Shown piece by piece: positions 8,884 through 16,928 of a DNA stretch of 47,323 bases (position 1 is the first letter of the stretch; every line of letters begins with the position of its first letter). The notes under the pieces were generated by a model that was not told the origin of the DNA, did not search any database, and was given only the letters and a program-made list of their open reading frames with translations. The position numbers and the translations under genes are program-made. The DNA is from CAZPZZ01 sp964591245 (GTDB lineage: Bacteria > Acidobacteriota > Vicinamibacteria > Vicinamibacterales > UBA8438). Where the stretch lies: positions 1-47,323 of the forward strand of contig CAZPZZ010000012.1 of assembly GCA_964591245.1 (NCBI GenBank), written 5' to 3'.

Positions 8884-9570
8884 ATGGCTGTTCCGGGGAT
8901 TACGACGGTGGTTGATGGGGGTGCAGACAAGATGTCCGACGATCTGAAACCGATTGTGGAAGCCTTGATTTTTGCGTCGCCGGACCCGCTTACCCCGAAG
9001 ACGTTGTTTCAGTTACTCGAGAGTGAGCCAAAAGAAGACGTAGAGCGCGCACTTGAATCGCTGCAGGAGGATTACCAGAACCGTGGAGGACTGCAGCTGG
9101 TGATGGTTGCCGGAGGCTACCAGCTGTGCACTAGGCCGGAACTGCACGAGTGGGTACGCCGCCTGTTTCATGAACAATCGAAGCAGCGGCTGTCGGTGCA
9201 GGCACTGGAGACGCTAGCGGTGATCGCCTACAAGCAGCCTATTACGGGCCCAGAAATTGCCGAAATCCGTGGGGTGAATGCATCTGGGGTGGTGGGTACG
9301 TTGCTCGAGCGTCAGCTCGTGAAAGTAGTTGGACGTAAACAAGTGATCGGCCGTCCGTTTCTCTACGCGACGACGCGAGAATTCCTGAATCGATTTGGCC
9401 TGAGTGATCTCACTGATCTTCCCAAAGTAGAGGAGATGGCGGAGGCGCTTGGCATGGAGGTGCCGCCTGCGTTGACGTCCCCTGCGCCGGAAACTGAGCC
9501 TCTTCCATTCGAGGCAGAGTCGGACGGCCCACAGGAGTCGGCGAGCGAGACGCCCGAGCGCGTCCATTAG
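8884..9570 (+). CDS. scpB: ScpB, segregation and condensation protein B
   Basis: Dimeric winged-helix protein that binds the ScpA kleisin in the SMC-ScpAB complex. It has two winged-helix domains: LKPIVEALIFASPDPLT and onward, then LSVQALETLAVIAYKQPITGPEIAEIRGVNASGVVGTLLERQLVKVVGRK...GRPFLYATT, a highly conserved stretch. A non-conserved acidic tail of about 45 residues follows. ATG 8884 has GAGGGG at an ideal 7-base spacing; ATG 8932 (MSDDLKP) matches the usual family start better but has only a weak GGGGG upstream. The product is 228 or 212 residues accordingly. Confidence 0.94.
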   Translation: MAVPGITTVVDGGADKMSDDLKPIVEALIFASPDPLTPKTLFQLLESEPKEDVERALESLQEDYQNRGGLQLVMVAGGYQLCTRPELHEWVRRLFHEQSKQRLSVQALETLAVIAYKQPITGPEIAEIRGVNASGVVGTLLERQLVKVVGRKQVIGRPFLYATTREFLNRFGLSDLTDLPKVEEMAEALGMEVPPALTSPAPETEPLPFEAESDGPQESASETPERVH

Positions 9571-9596
9571 GCACCGAGGCGGGATTGCGGCACGAT

Positions 9597-10379
9597 ATGA
9601 ACTCGACCAGGCGCGAAGGGGAACGGCTACAAAAGCTTATCGCCGCGGCAGGCATCGTTTCCCGGCGTGCGGCTGAAGTGCTCATCCAAGATGGCCGGGT
9701 TACGGTCAACGGGGCGGTCGTTTCCGTACTGGGCTCTCGAGCCGATCCTGCGCGTGACGACATTCGCGTCGATGGGCGGCGGGTCGCGCATGGAAGTCCC
9801 AGGCGCTACCTCTTGCTCAACAAGCCACGGGGCGTGGTGACCACGCGTGACGACCCACAGCGGCGACGGACCGTGATGGATTTACTGGCGGGGGTGCGAG
9901 ACTCGGTCTACCCGGTGGGGCGTTTAGACTACGACAGCGAAGGGCTCCTGCTGTTGACCAACGACGGTGGGTTGGCGGCTCGCTTGACACACCCGCGCCA
10001 TGGACTGGAGCGAATCTATGAGGTTCGTGTTCGTGGGGTGCCGGACGCAGCCGCGCTGCGGCGCTTGGCGCGAGGGGTCATGCTCGAGGCACGCCGCACG
10101 CGTCCCGCGACGGCGTGTTTGGTGGCAGCTGGTCGCGGTGCGAAGGGTGACCAGGCGCTGTTGCGCATCGGATTGATGGAGGGACGGAAGCGTCAAGTGC
10201 GACGCATGTGTGATGCGATCGGACATCCGGTGGTGCGGCTCCGTCGCGTGCAGTTCGGTCCGATTCACGATCGGGCGCTGCCGCCCGGCCGGTTCAGAGA
10301 TTTGACGAAAGCTGAACTGGCGGCCCTACGTCGAAGTGTGGCGCCTGCCGGGAAGGATGGGGATGGGCGAAAGGAGTAG
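9597..10379 (+). CDS. rluB: RluB/RsuA-type rRNA pseudouridine synthase
   Basis: Isomerises a uridine of 23S or 16S rRNA to pseudouridine. The 260-residue product has an N-terminal S4 RNA-binding domain (LQKLIAAAGIVSRRAAEVLIQDGRVTVNG), the catalytic motif GRLDYDSEGLLLLTNDG with the Asp nucleophile near residue 106, and the C-terminal EGRKRQVRRM motif. The order scpA-scpB-rluB is widespread. RluB is favoured over RsuA and RluF by this order, but the target is inferred. ATG 9597 is chosen over TTG 9585. The 3' end overlaps cmk by about 17 bases. Confidence 0.92.
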   Translation: MNSTRREGERLQKLIAAAGIVSRRAAEVLIQDGRVTVNGAVVSVLGSRADPARDDIRVDGRRVAHGSPRRYLLLNKPRGVVTTRDDPQRRRTVMDLLAGVRDSVYPVGRLDYDSEGLLLLTNDGGLAARLTHPRHGLERIYEVRVRGVPDAAALRRLARGVMLEARRTRPATACLVAAGRGAKGDQALLRIGLMEGRKRQVRRMCDAIGHPVVRLRRVQFGPIHDRALPPGRFRDLTKAELAALRRSVAPAGKDGDGRKE

Positions 10380-11055
10380 GGGCCGTAGCCCGGTTATCGC
10401 CATTGATGGTCCCTCCGGTGCGGGCAAGGGAAGTGTCTCGCGCGCTATCGCCGAGAAGCTCGGTTGTCGATATGTGGATAGTGGCGCGATGTACCGGGCC
10501 CTTGCGTGGATGACGAAGCATGATGGATTGGCCCCTGATGACGAGCCTGCGGTCCGGGCGTTGGCTGAACGATTGGATCTCGTGCTGGAGGGGCGGTCAG
10601 TACATGTCGATGGGCATGATGTGACCCGCGCGATCCGGACCTCGGAGATCGATGCCGCAGCGGCTCGGGTTGCCCGGATGCCCTCGGTGCGGGATGTCCT
10701 GGTTCGGCGTCAGAGAGCATATGCAGATACGGGTGGGATCGTCATGGAGGGACGGGACATCGGCACGACCGTCTTTCCCGCTGCAGAAGTCAAGATCTAT
10801 CTCGACGCGTCATCTGAGGAACGGGCGGCTCGACGCGCGTCAGATCCGGCTCATGGGTTGGGGGAGACAACGGCCGCGTTGTCCGATGTCGTGAACGAGT
10901 TGGAGGCGAGGGACCATTCGGATCGGACGCGAAATACATCCCCACTCATGATGGCTGACGACGCGGTACGAGTCGACACGACTGGGATACCGCTTGATGG
11001 GGTTGTTGCACGGGTGTTGGAGATAGTTCGTACCCGGTTGCCAGAGTTGACGTGA
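10363..11055 (+). CDS. cmk: Cytidylate (CMP) kinase
   Basis: Phosphorylates CMP and dCMP with ATP. The P-loop is IDGPSGAGKGS near the N terminus, followed by the family motif YVDSGAMYRALAW. The nucleoside-binding and lid region includes VMEGRDIGTTVFP and EERAARRASD. The 230-residue product is of usual length. ATG 10363 has GGAAGG 6 bases upstream; ATG 10357 and GTG 10336 are alternatives. The start lies inside the end of the pseudouridine synthase gene. It is followed by rpsA and an IHF/HU gene, the order known from Proteobacteria. Confidence 0.95.
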   Translation: MGERSRGRSPVIAIDGPSGAGKGSVSRAIAEKLGCRYVDSGAMYRALAWMTKHDGLAPDDEPAVRALAERLDLVLEGRSVHVDGHDVTRAIRTSEIDAAAARVARMPSVRDVLVRRQRAYADTGGIVMEGRDIGTTVFPAAEVKIYLDASSEERAARRASDPAHGLGETTAALSDVVNELEARDHSDRTRNTSPLMMADDAVRVDTTGIPLDGVVARVLEIVRTRLPELT

Positions 11056-11264
11056 TTTTGTTAAGTGTCGTAAAGTGTGAAGCTTATCGCCACACGGCGG
11101 AACGTCCCATGGCGCCGTCGGTAGCGTGCCGGGGCTCTTATGCGTCGGCAAGCATTCTGGGCGGAGGTCAGGAGCTTCCATTGGGGTGGGAGTTGCTGGC
11201 GCTTTGGCTTTGACGCTGGCACGCATAGTGGGTGGTGGACACAGCTCGGTGTAGAAGGAGTTCC

Positions 11265-13025
11265 ATGACGAAGGTAGAAGACGTCGAAGAGGCCGGTCGG
11301 TCAGAAAAGACGGCACGGCCTACTCCCATGATGGTCATGACCGATCCCGAGGATGACGATCGGGCAGGTCGGGAGGAATACGAGGAGTTGCTCAAGCTCT
11401 ACGAGGGCAGCTTTCGAAACATCGCCGAAGGCGAAGTCATCACTGGCACCGTGTTGAAGGTGTCATCGTCGGATGTGGTGGTCGACGTCGGATACAAGTC
11501 CGAAGGGATGATCTCGATCCAGGAATTTCTAGGCGAGGACGGTGAGTGCATTGTCCAGCCTGGAGACGCGGTCGACGTACTGCTTGAGCGTACTGAAGAC
11601 CGAGACGGTCATATCGTGCTGTCGCGCGAGAAGGCCGAGAAGATGAAGATCTGGGACGAGGTCGAGAAAGCCTATGACGACCAGAAGGTGGTCATTGGAC
11701 GCGTCATTGAGCGGATCAAGGGTGGGTTGGCGGTCGATATCGGGGTGCGGGCGTTTCTTCCAGGCTCGCAGGTTGATGTGCGGCCGGTGCGAAATCTCGA
11801 CGCATTGCGTGGCCAGGAGCTACGCATGCGGGTCATTAAGGTCAACAAGAAGCGAGGCAACATTGTTCTGTCGCGCAAGGCGCTACTCGAAGAAGAGAAC
11901 GCTGAGAAGAAGAAGCACACCTTGGAGACCCTCGAAGAGGGCAAGGTGCTCCGCGGGGTGGTGAAGAACATCACCGACTATGGGGCGTTCATTGATCTCG
12001 GCGGGATCGATGGCTTACTCCACGTGACCGACATGTCCTGGGGCCGAGCGGCTCATCCTTCTGAGCTGTTCAAAGTCAACGACGAAGTCGACGTCATTGT
12101 GCTGAAGTTTGATCGAGAGAGTGAGCGCGTCTCGCTGGGCTACAAGCAGTTGCACGCCGACCCCTGGACGGCAGTCGAGGAGCGTTACGCGGTAGGGCAG
12201 CGGCTGAGTGGCAAGGTGGTCAGCTTGACGGACTATGGCGCGTTCATCGAACTCGAGCCTGGCGTCGAGGGGTTGATTCACGTGTCCGAGATGTCCTGGA
12301 GCAAGCGGGTCAAACATCCCTCCAAGCTCCTGACCGTGGGTGACACGGTGGAGTCGATGGTGCTGGGTGTGGACCCTCAGGCGCGGCGTATTTCTCTCGG
12401 CCTCAAGCAGATTGAATCGAACCCGTGGCAGGAGTTGGCCGAGAAGTATCCGATCGGCTCGAAGTTGGTCGGAAAGGTGCGGAATCTCACCGAGTTTGGT
12501 GCCTTCGTGGAGGTGGAGGAAGGGATCGACGGTCTGATTCATATCTCGGACATCTCGTGGAGCAAGCGGTTGCAGCACCCGTCCGAGATTGTGAAGAAAG
12601 GCGATGAAGTCGAGACGATGGTGCTGAATGTCGATCCTGATAATCAGCGTCTCTCCTTGGGGCTCAAGCAACTTGCGACTGACATCTGGGACGAGTTTTT
12701 CGAGAACAACAAGGTTGGCTCCGTTGTGGAAGGTAAGGTTGTCCGCATCACGAACTTCGGTGCGTTCGTGGAGTTGGCGGAGGGCATCGAAGGGCTCATA
12801 CATGTGTCCGAGTTTGGTGATGAGGGCGGACACGAGAAGGTTGAGTTGAAGGTTGATCAGGTCACGAGCATGAAGATCATCAAACTCAGCCCATCTGAAC
12901 GGAAGATTGGCCTGAGTATTCGCGCTCTCAAATCTGACGACTACGAAGCTGATTGGGAAGCGTATGGCACGGCGTCTGGAACACCAGAGATCACGCTCGG
13001 CGATCACTTCAAGAATCAGACGTAG
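11265..13025 (+). CDS. rpsA: Ribosomal protein S1
   Basis: RNA-binding protein of the 30S subunit that unfolds mRNA and aids initiation on weak Shine-Dalgarno sites. The 586-residue product has six S1 repeats, starting near residues 54, 141, 226, 312, 399 and 486. The last four are the most regular, with DYGAFIDL/EFGAFVEV cores and LIHVSEMSW-like loops. An acidic N-terminal extension of about 45 residues precedes the first repeat. AAGGAG lies 6 bases before ATG 11265. The 209-base leader between cmk and rpsA is long enough for its own promoter or autoregulatory site, though I see no clear motif there. Full-length S1 fits with the many genes here that lack a good ribosome-binding site. Confidence 0.97.
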   Translation: MTKVEDVEEAGRSEKTARPTPMMVMTDPEDDDRAGREEYEELLKLYEGSFRNIAEGEVITGTVLKVSSSDVVVDVGYKSEGMISIQEFLGEDGECIVQPGDAVDVLLERTEDRDGHIVLSREKAEKMKIWDEVEKAYDDQKVVIGRVIERIKGGLAVDIGVRAFLPGSQVDVRPVRNLDALRGQELRMRVIKVNKKRGNIVLSRKALLEEENAEKKKHTLETLEEGKVLRGVVKNITDYGAFIDLGGIDGLLHVTDMSWGRAAHPSELFKVNDEVDVIVLKFDRESERVSLGYKQLHADPWTAVEERYAVGQRLSGKVVSLTDYGAFIELEPGVEGLIHVSEMSWSKRVKHPSKLLTVGDTVESMVLGVDPQARRISLGLKQIESNPWQELAEKYPIGSKLVGKVRNLTEFGAFVEVEEGIDGLIHISDISWSKRLQHPSEIVKKGDEVETMVLNVDPDNQRLSLGLKQLATDIWDEFFENNKVGSVVEGKVVRITNFGAFVELAEGIEGLIHVSEFGDEGGHEKVELKVDQVTSMKIIKLSPSERKIGLSIRALKSDDYEADWEAYGTASGTPEITLGDHFKNQT

Positions 13026-13097
13026 GTTAGCGGAAAGTAGGATTCTTCGAGGGCGAGACCTACGCGGCGAGGGTGCATCGTGGCAGCAGGTGGGAGT

Positions 13098-13460
13098 ATG
13101 ACAAAAGCGGCGCTAGTCGAGGAAGTATCTCGCGTCGCTGATCTCACGAAGAAGCACTCCGAGGTCATCGTTGATACGGTGTTTCATAGCATCATCGGGG
13201 CTCTCCGCCGCGGTGAGAAGATCGAGTTGCGTGGGTTCGGGAGTTTTCGGCTGCGTCAGCGCGAACCGCGCAAAGGCCGGAACCCTAAGACCGGCGATCG
13301 TGTGGATGTACCGTCCAAGAAGGTGCCCTACTTCAAACCCGGCAAAGACCTCAAGGAGTTGATCAACCGCGATCCGTCGTCCGATGAGAGTGCCACGGGC
13401 GATGTCTCTGGCTATGCCGAACCAGCCCCGCCGGTTATCGGTCGGGACCAACCGCAATAA
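13098..13460 (+). CDS. IHF/HU-family DNA-bending protein
   Basis: Histone-like DNA-binding protein, 120 residues. The core of about 95 residues has MTKAALVEEVSRVADLTKKHSEVIVDTVF, the beta-sheet stretch IELRGFGSFRLRQREPRKGRNPKTG with the intercalating Pro in the beta-arm, and VPYFKPGKDLKELIN. A disordered acidic tail of about 25 residues follows. ATG 13098 is preceded by AGGTGGGAG; GTG 13080 would add six residues. Its place directly after cmk-rpsA equals that of ihfB in Proteobacteria, so an IHF-beta-like role is plausible, but sequence alone does not separate HU from IHF. Confidence 0.93.
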   Translation: MTKAALVEEVSRVADLTKKHSEVIVDTVFHSIIGALRRGEKIELRGFGSFRLRQREPRKGRNPKTGDRVDVPSKKVPYFKPGKDLKELINRDPSSDESATGDVSGYAEPAPPVIGRDQPQ

Positions 13461-13540
13461 CGAATACCGCCGCCGAATCATGGTCGCGTGCTCGCTTACG
13501 TGTGCATGCGAGGCGGTGGTGTAATTTAGATGAACGCGCC

Positions 13541-14038
13541 GTGGAACAGCTCTGGGCTCCTTGGAGATTCGATTACGTGACGGGTGGGGCGACGGGTGAG
13601 GACTGTGTGTTTTGCGTGGCTCTTGACCATGCTGCCCCAGAGTCGTTGGTGGTCGCGCGCGCGGAGACGTGCTTCGTCATACTCAACCGGTACCCGTATA
13701 GCAACGGCCACGTCATGGTGGTCCCCAATCGACATATTGGGTCCTTGGCTGAGGCGACGCCTGACGAGCTGATGGAACTGATGGTGCTGACTCGGCGAGC
13801 TGAACTCGCGCTGACCGAAGCCTACCAACCCCATGGCTTGAATCTGGGAATCAATATGGGGCGTCCAGCTGGGGCTGGGGTGCCGGGGCATCTCCATATG
13901 CATGTCGTGCCGAGATGGAACGGCGACACCAACTTCATGACGGTCGTCGGGCAGACACGTGTCGTGCCGGAAGTTCCGTCCCAAACGCTGGAGTGCCTAC
14001 GGCCGATCTTTGAACGGCTTGCCCGCGAAGAGGGCTAA
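13541..14038 (+). CDS. HIT-family nucleotide hydrolase or Ap4A phosphorylase-like protein
   Basis: The 165-residue product carries the histidine triad HLHMHVVPR near its C-terminal third, with the middle His acting as nucleophile on the alpha-phosphate of dinucleoside polyphosphates or nucleotide conjugates. The N-terminal LWAPWRFDYV followed by CVFC (a zinc-type pair) is typical of the Ap4A phosphorylase-like branch. GTG 13541 gives MEQLWAPWR, which matches the conserved family start; GTG 13502 would add 13 unrelated residues. No Shine-Dalgarno is seen at either. The 224 bases that follow hold no gene; TATCAT at 14206 is a possible -10 without a good -35. Confidence 0.9.
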   Translation: MEQLWAPWRFDYVTGGATGEDCVFCVALDHAAPESLVVARAETCFVILNRYPYSNGHVMVVPNRHIGSLAEATPDELMELMVLTRRAELALTEAYQPHGLNLGINMGRPAGAGVPGHLHMHVVPRWNGDTNFMTVVGQTRVVPEVPSQTLECLRPIFERLAREEG

Positions 14039-14262
14039 TCAGTTTTTTACAAATGTGTCGCGGCCGGTGTGAGGCGGTGTGGCGGCGACTTGCCAGGTTC
14101 GATCACGGTTGCGTGTGGCAGGGCCGACGCATTCGTGTGTCCCGTTGGTTCATGTGGACCAGTGCCTGGGGAGTAGGAGCGCGGAAATGTCCAGCCGACG
14201 CGGTGGTATCATCGTGAGGTAGGCCTCCGGGCCAACGTCTACGCGTGATGGGAAGGCTATCT

Positions 14263-16428
14263 ATGTTGAGCACTCGACCGTCGGAGCGGCGAATCGGTCC
14301 TGATTCGGATTACGACTGTTGTCTGGCTGGCCGCTGGCTACGTGCGGTTGGCGTATGTTTGCGATCCCGGGTAGTGCTGCTCCTCGCGTTGTTGGCCCTG
14401 GTGGCACTGATCGGACTCGCGGTGCCGACGATCGGCCGTGCCCAGCAGCCTCCTGCGGCCGAATCGACCGAACCGGCAGCCAATCAAGTGATCGAGTCCG
14501 ACGATTCGTCGCCGCAGCCAATCTTCCGGGCCGGTATTCACTACGTTCGAGTCGACGCCATTATCACGGATGATGACGACAATCCGATCCTCGATTTAGG
14601 TGTGGACGAGTTCGAGATTTTTGAAGACGGCATCAAACAAGACATCGAGTCGCTTGAACTGATCCAGGTTTCTGGACGATTGGACCCGGCCCTGCCACCG
14701 CCGTCGAGTATCCGTAACGAGTACGACGAAATTCGCGAGGCGGCCAGGTCAGATTCACGCATTTTTGCATTCTTCCTCGACGACTATCACGTTCGCGAGG
14801 GCAATGCGATGCGGCTCACGGGACCGCTTATCGAGTTTATCGAGACCCGTCTCAGGCCGACGGATCTCATCGCGATCATGTATCCGCTGACGCCGCTGAT
14901 TGATGTACGGCTGACCCGCAATCACGCCCAGATTGTCTCCGCGCTTGAAGGTTTTCGGGGCCGGAAGTACGACTATATTCCGGTCAACACCTATGAGATG
15001 ACCTATGCGCACTATCCCACTGAAACGGTTGAGAGGATCCGGAATGACGTGAGCCTCTCGGCGCTCAAGGCACTTGCAATGCGCCTGGGAGGATTGCGAG
15101 AGGGGCGGAAGTCGATCATCGTTTTGAGCGAAGGGTACACCGACTATGTGCCCCCGCAGCTTCGTGACGTATCTGCCGACGGCGGTCAGCGTAGCTTCCA
15201 ACGCTATGACCCATTTGCCGGACAGAACCCCTACGAGCAGACGCAGCAGTTCTTCAGCGATGCGGGCATGCGGATGAACTTGCTGTACACGGCAGAAATT
15301 GCGAATCGCAACAATACCAGTCTCTACATGGTTGACCCTCGGGGGCTGGCGGCGTTTGAGTACGACATGAGTACCGCGCCCATCATCGCCGAGACTGACC
15401 GGCGTATCCTGCGTAATCTGCAGGACACACTACACATCCTGGCGGAAGAGACGGATGGTCGAGCCATTGTCAATCGCAACGACGTGGGACCGGGTTTGGA
15501 ACAGATCGTGGCGGACGCAAGTTCCTATTATTTGCTCGGGTATACCTCGTCCGAAGCTCCGACCGACGGGGAATTTCACGAGATTGAACTGCGCGTGAAC
15601 CGTAGTGATGCCAAGGTGAGGGCCCGCAAAGGCTACTACGCGCTGACCGAGCAAAACGCACGGCGCGTACTCACTCCCAGTGCCCCCGAACCACCGAAGG
15701 CGTTTGAGACCGCGCTGTCTGCGCTGGCAGAGCCCGTGCGCGGGCGCTTAGTGCGGACCTGGGTGGGGGCGCGGCGCGGCGACCGCGGAAAGACGAAGAT
15801 GACGTTTGTCTGGGAACCGACCGGTGACGATCAAGGCCGACAAGGCGAATCCGCGTCGCAAGTGATGTTGATGGCGATGAGCGATAGCAGCGCCTATTTC
15901 CGTGGAGATCTCCCGGCGCCTGGGCGGGCGTCTGGTCCCCGGGCTGAGTTCGATGCCGATCCGGGCGACTTGGAACTTAACTTCGCCGTGGAAGATGAGT
16001 ATGGGGATGTGCTGGACCGAGGGATCGAGGAACTGACGGTGCCAGATTTCACGAGCCCAGATCTCACCCTGAGCACACCACACGTCCATCGGGCTCATAA
16101 TGCCCAGGACCTTCGTCGCATCGTGGCCGATTCTGAGGCGTTACCGACGGCGACCCGTTTCTTCCGCCGTACCGACCAACTTGTTCTGCGCGGTGAGGTG
16201 TATGCGCCGGGTGATGTCCCGGTGGACGTAACGGCGCAGCTCTTGAGTCGTCAAGGGACTCAGATGCTGGAGATTCCTGTCGAGCAGACGGAAGCCAATG
16301 GGATGTATCAACTCGTCCTGCAGTTGTCGCCGTTTCCGCGTGGCGATTATGTAATTGAGATTTCCGCTGAGGCGGAGTCGGTCAGTGGTGCGATGAGTCT
16401 CGTGGCGTTTCGAGTGCAGGGGTCTTGA
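14263..16428 (+). CDS. VWFA-related Acidobacteria-type secreted protein
   Basis: A 721-residue protein of the von Willebrand factor A-related family expanded in Acidobacteriota. It has a basic N terminus, a membrane or signal segment (about residues 37-60: VVLLLALLALVALIGLAVP, then RAQQ), and the entry strand YVRVDAIITDDDDNPILDLGVDEFEIFEDG. A VWA domain from about 160 follows; in its first strand the metal-site motif DxSxS is replaced by DDYHV. The family hallmark YYLLGYTSSEAPTDGEFHEIEL...KVRARKGYYA lies near 421. A C-terminal beta-rich region follows. ATG 14263 has GGAAGG 6 bases upstream. The stop overlaps the next start as TGATG, so the B12 gene is translationally coupled. The molecular function of the family is unknown. 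Confidence 0.92.
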   Translation: MLSTRPSERRIGPDSDYDCCLAGRWLRAVGVCLRSRVVLLLALLALVALIGLAVPTIGRAQQPPAAESTEPAANQVIESDDSSPQPIFRAGIHYVRVDAIITDDDDNPILDLGVDEFEIFEDGIKQDIESLELIQVSGRLDPALPPPSSIRNEYDEIREAARSDSRIFAFFLDDYHVREGNAMRLTGPLIEFIETRLRPTDLIAIMYPLTPLIDVRLTRNHAQIVSALEGFRGRKYDYIPVNTYEMTYAHYPTETVERIRNDVSLSALKALAMRLGGLREGRKSIIVLSEGYTDYVPPQLRDVSADGGQRSFQRYDPFAGQNPYEQTQQFFSDAGMRMNLLYTAEIANRNNTSLYMVDPRGLAAFEYDMSTAPIIAETDRRILRNLQDTLHILAEETDGRAIVNRNDVGPGLEQIVADASSYYLLGYTSSEAPTDGEFHEIELRVNRSDAKVRARKGYYALTEQNARRVLTPSAPEPPKAFETALSALAEPVRGRLVRTWVGARRGDRGKTKMTFVWEPTGDDQGRQGESASQVMLMAMSDSSAYFRGDLPAPGRASGPRAEFDADPGDLELNFAVEDEYGDVLDRGIEELTVPDFTSPDLTLSTPHVHRAHNAQDLRRIVADSEALPTATRFFRRTDQLVLRGEVYAPGDVPVDVTAQLLSRQGTQMLEIPVEQTEANGMYQLVLQLSPFPRGDYVIEISAEAESVSGAMSLVAFRVQGS

Positions 16429-16862
16429 TGGTTGCTGTGCTCGCGTCGGATGCGGAACGTGTCGAGACGATCCGTGTCATTATCGCCAAACCCGGCCTTG
16501 ACGGGCACGATCGCGGCGCGAAAGTGATCGCGCGGGCTCTTCGTGACGAGGGGATGGAAGTCATCTATACCGGCCTTCGCCAGACCCCCGAACAGATCGT
16601 CGAGGCAGCGCTACAGGAGGATGCCGGCGTGATCGGGCTGTCAATTCTTTCGGGTGCGCATAATCACGTCTGCCCGCGCGTGATGGAGCTCCTGCACGAT
16701 AAGGGGCTCGACGATGTGTTGGTCGTGCTTGGTGGCATCATCCCGGATGTGGATCGTCCGGGCCTGCGAGCGCTCGGAATCGAGGGAGTATTTCCGCCGG
16801 GGACCCCGATGCGTGACATCGTGAACTTCATTCGCGAGCACCATCGACACTCTTCGGACTAG
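16428..16862 (+). CDS. Cobalamin-binding subunit of methylmalonyl-CoA mutase
   Basis: A stand-alone B12-binding domain of 144 residues. The DxHxxG motif is present as DGHDRG, whose His is the lower axial ligand to cobalt, followed by the SILSGAH and GGIIPDVD...GVFPPGTP motifs that line the nucleotide tail. This is the small or C-terminal part of methylmalonyl-CoA mutase; the catalytic large subunit is not in the window. meaB and mce lie at 42-43 kb, so the pathway is split over the chromosome. ATG 16428 overlaps the previous stop. Other acyl-CoA mutases (isobutyryl-CoA, ethylmalonyl-CoA) use similar domains, so the substrate is inferred. Confidence 0.92.
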   Translation: MVAVLASDAERVETIRVIIAKPGLDGHDRGAKVIARALRDEGMEVIYTGLRQTPEQIVEAALQEDAGVIGLSILSGAHNHVCPRVMELLHDKGLDDVLVVLGGIIPDVDRPGLRALGIEGVFPPGTPMRDIVNFIREHHRHSSD

Positions 16863-16928
16863 TCATGTTGTAGAGGACCTTCTGGCACCGCGCTTTGCTG
16901 TCCAGGCGCATGAATCAACGCTCTGCCC

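Noticed and set aside
12015..13007. 330-codon antisense frame over rpsA
   Set aside because: The repeats in its translation mirror the S1 repeats on the other strand, so it is a shadow.
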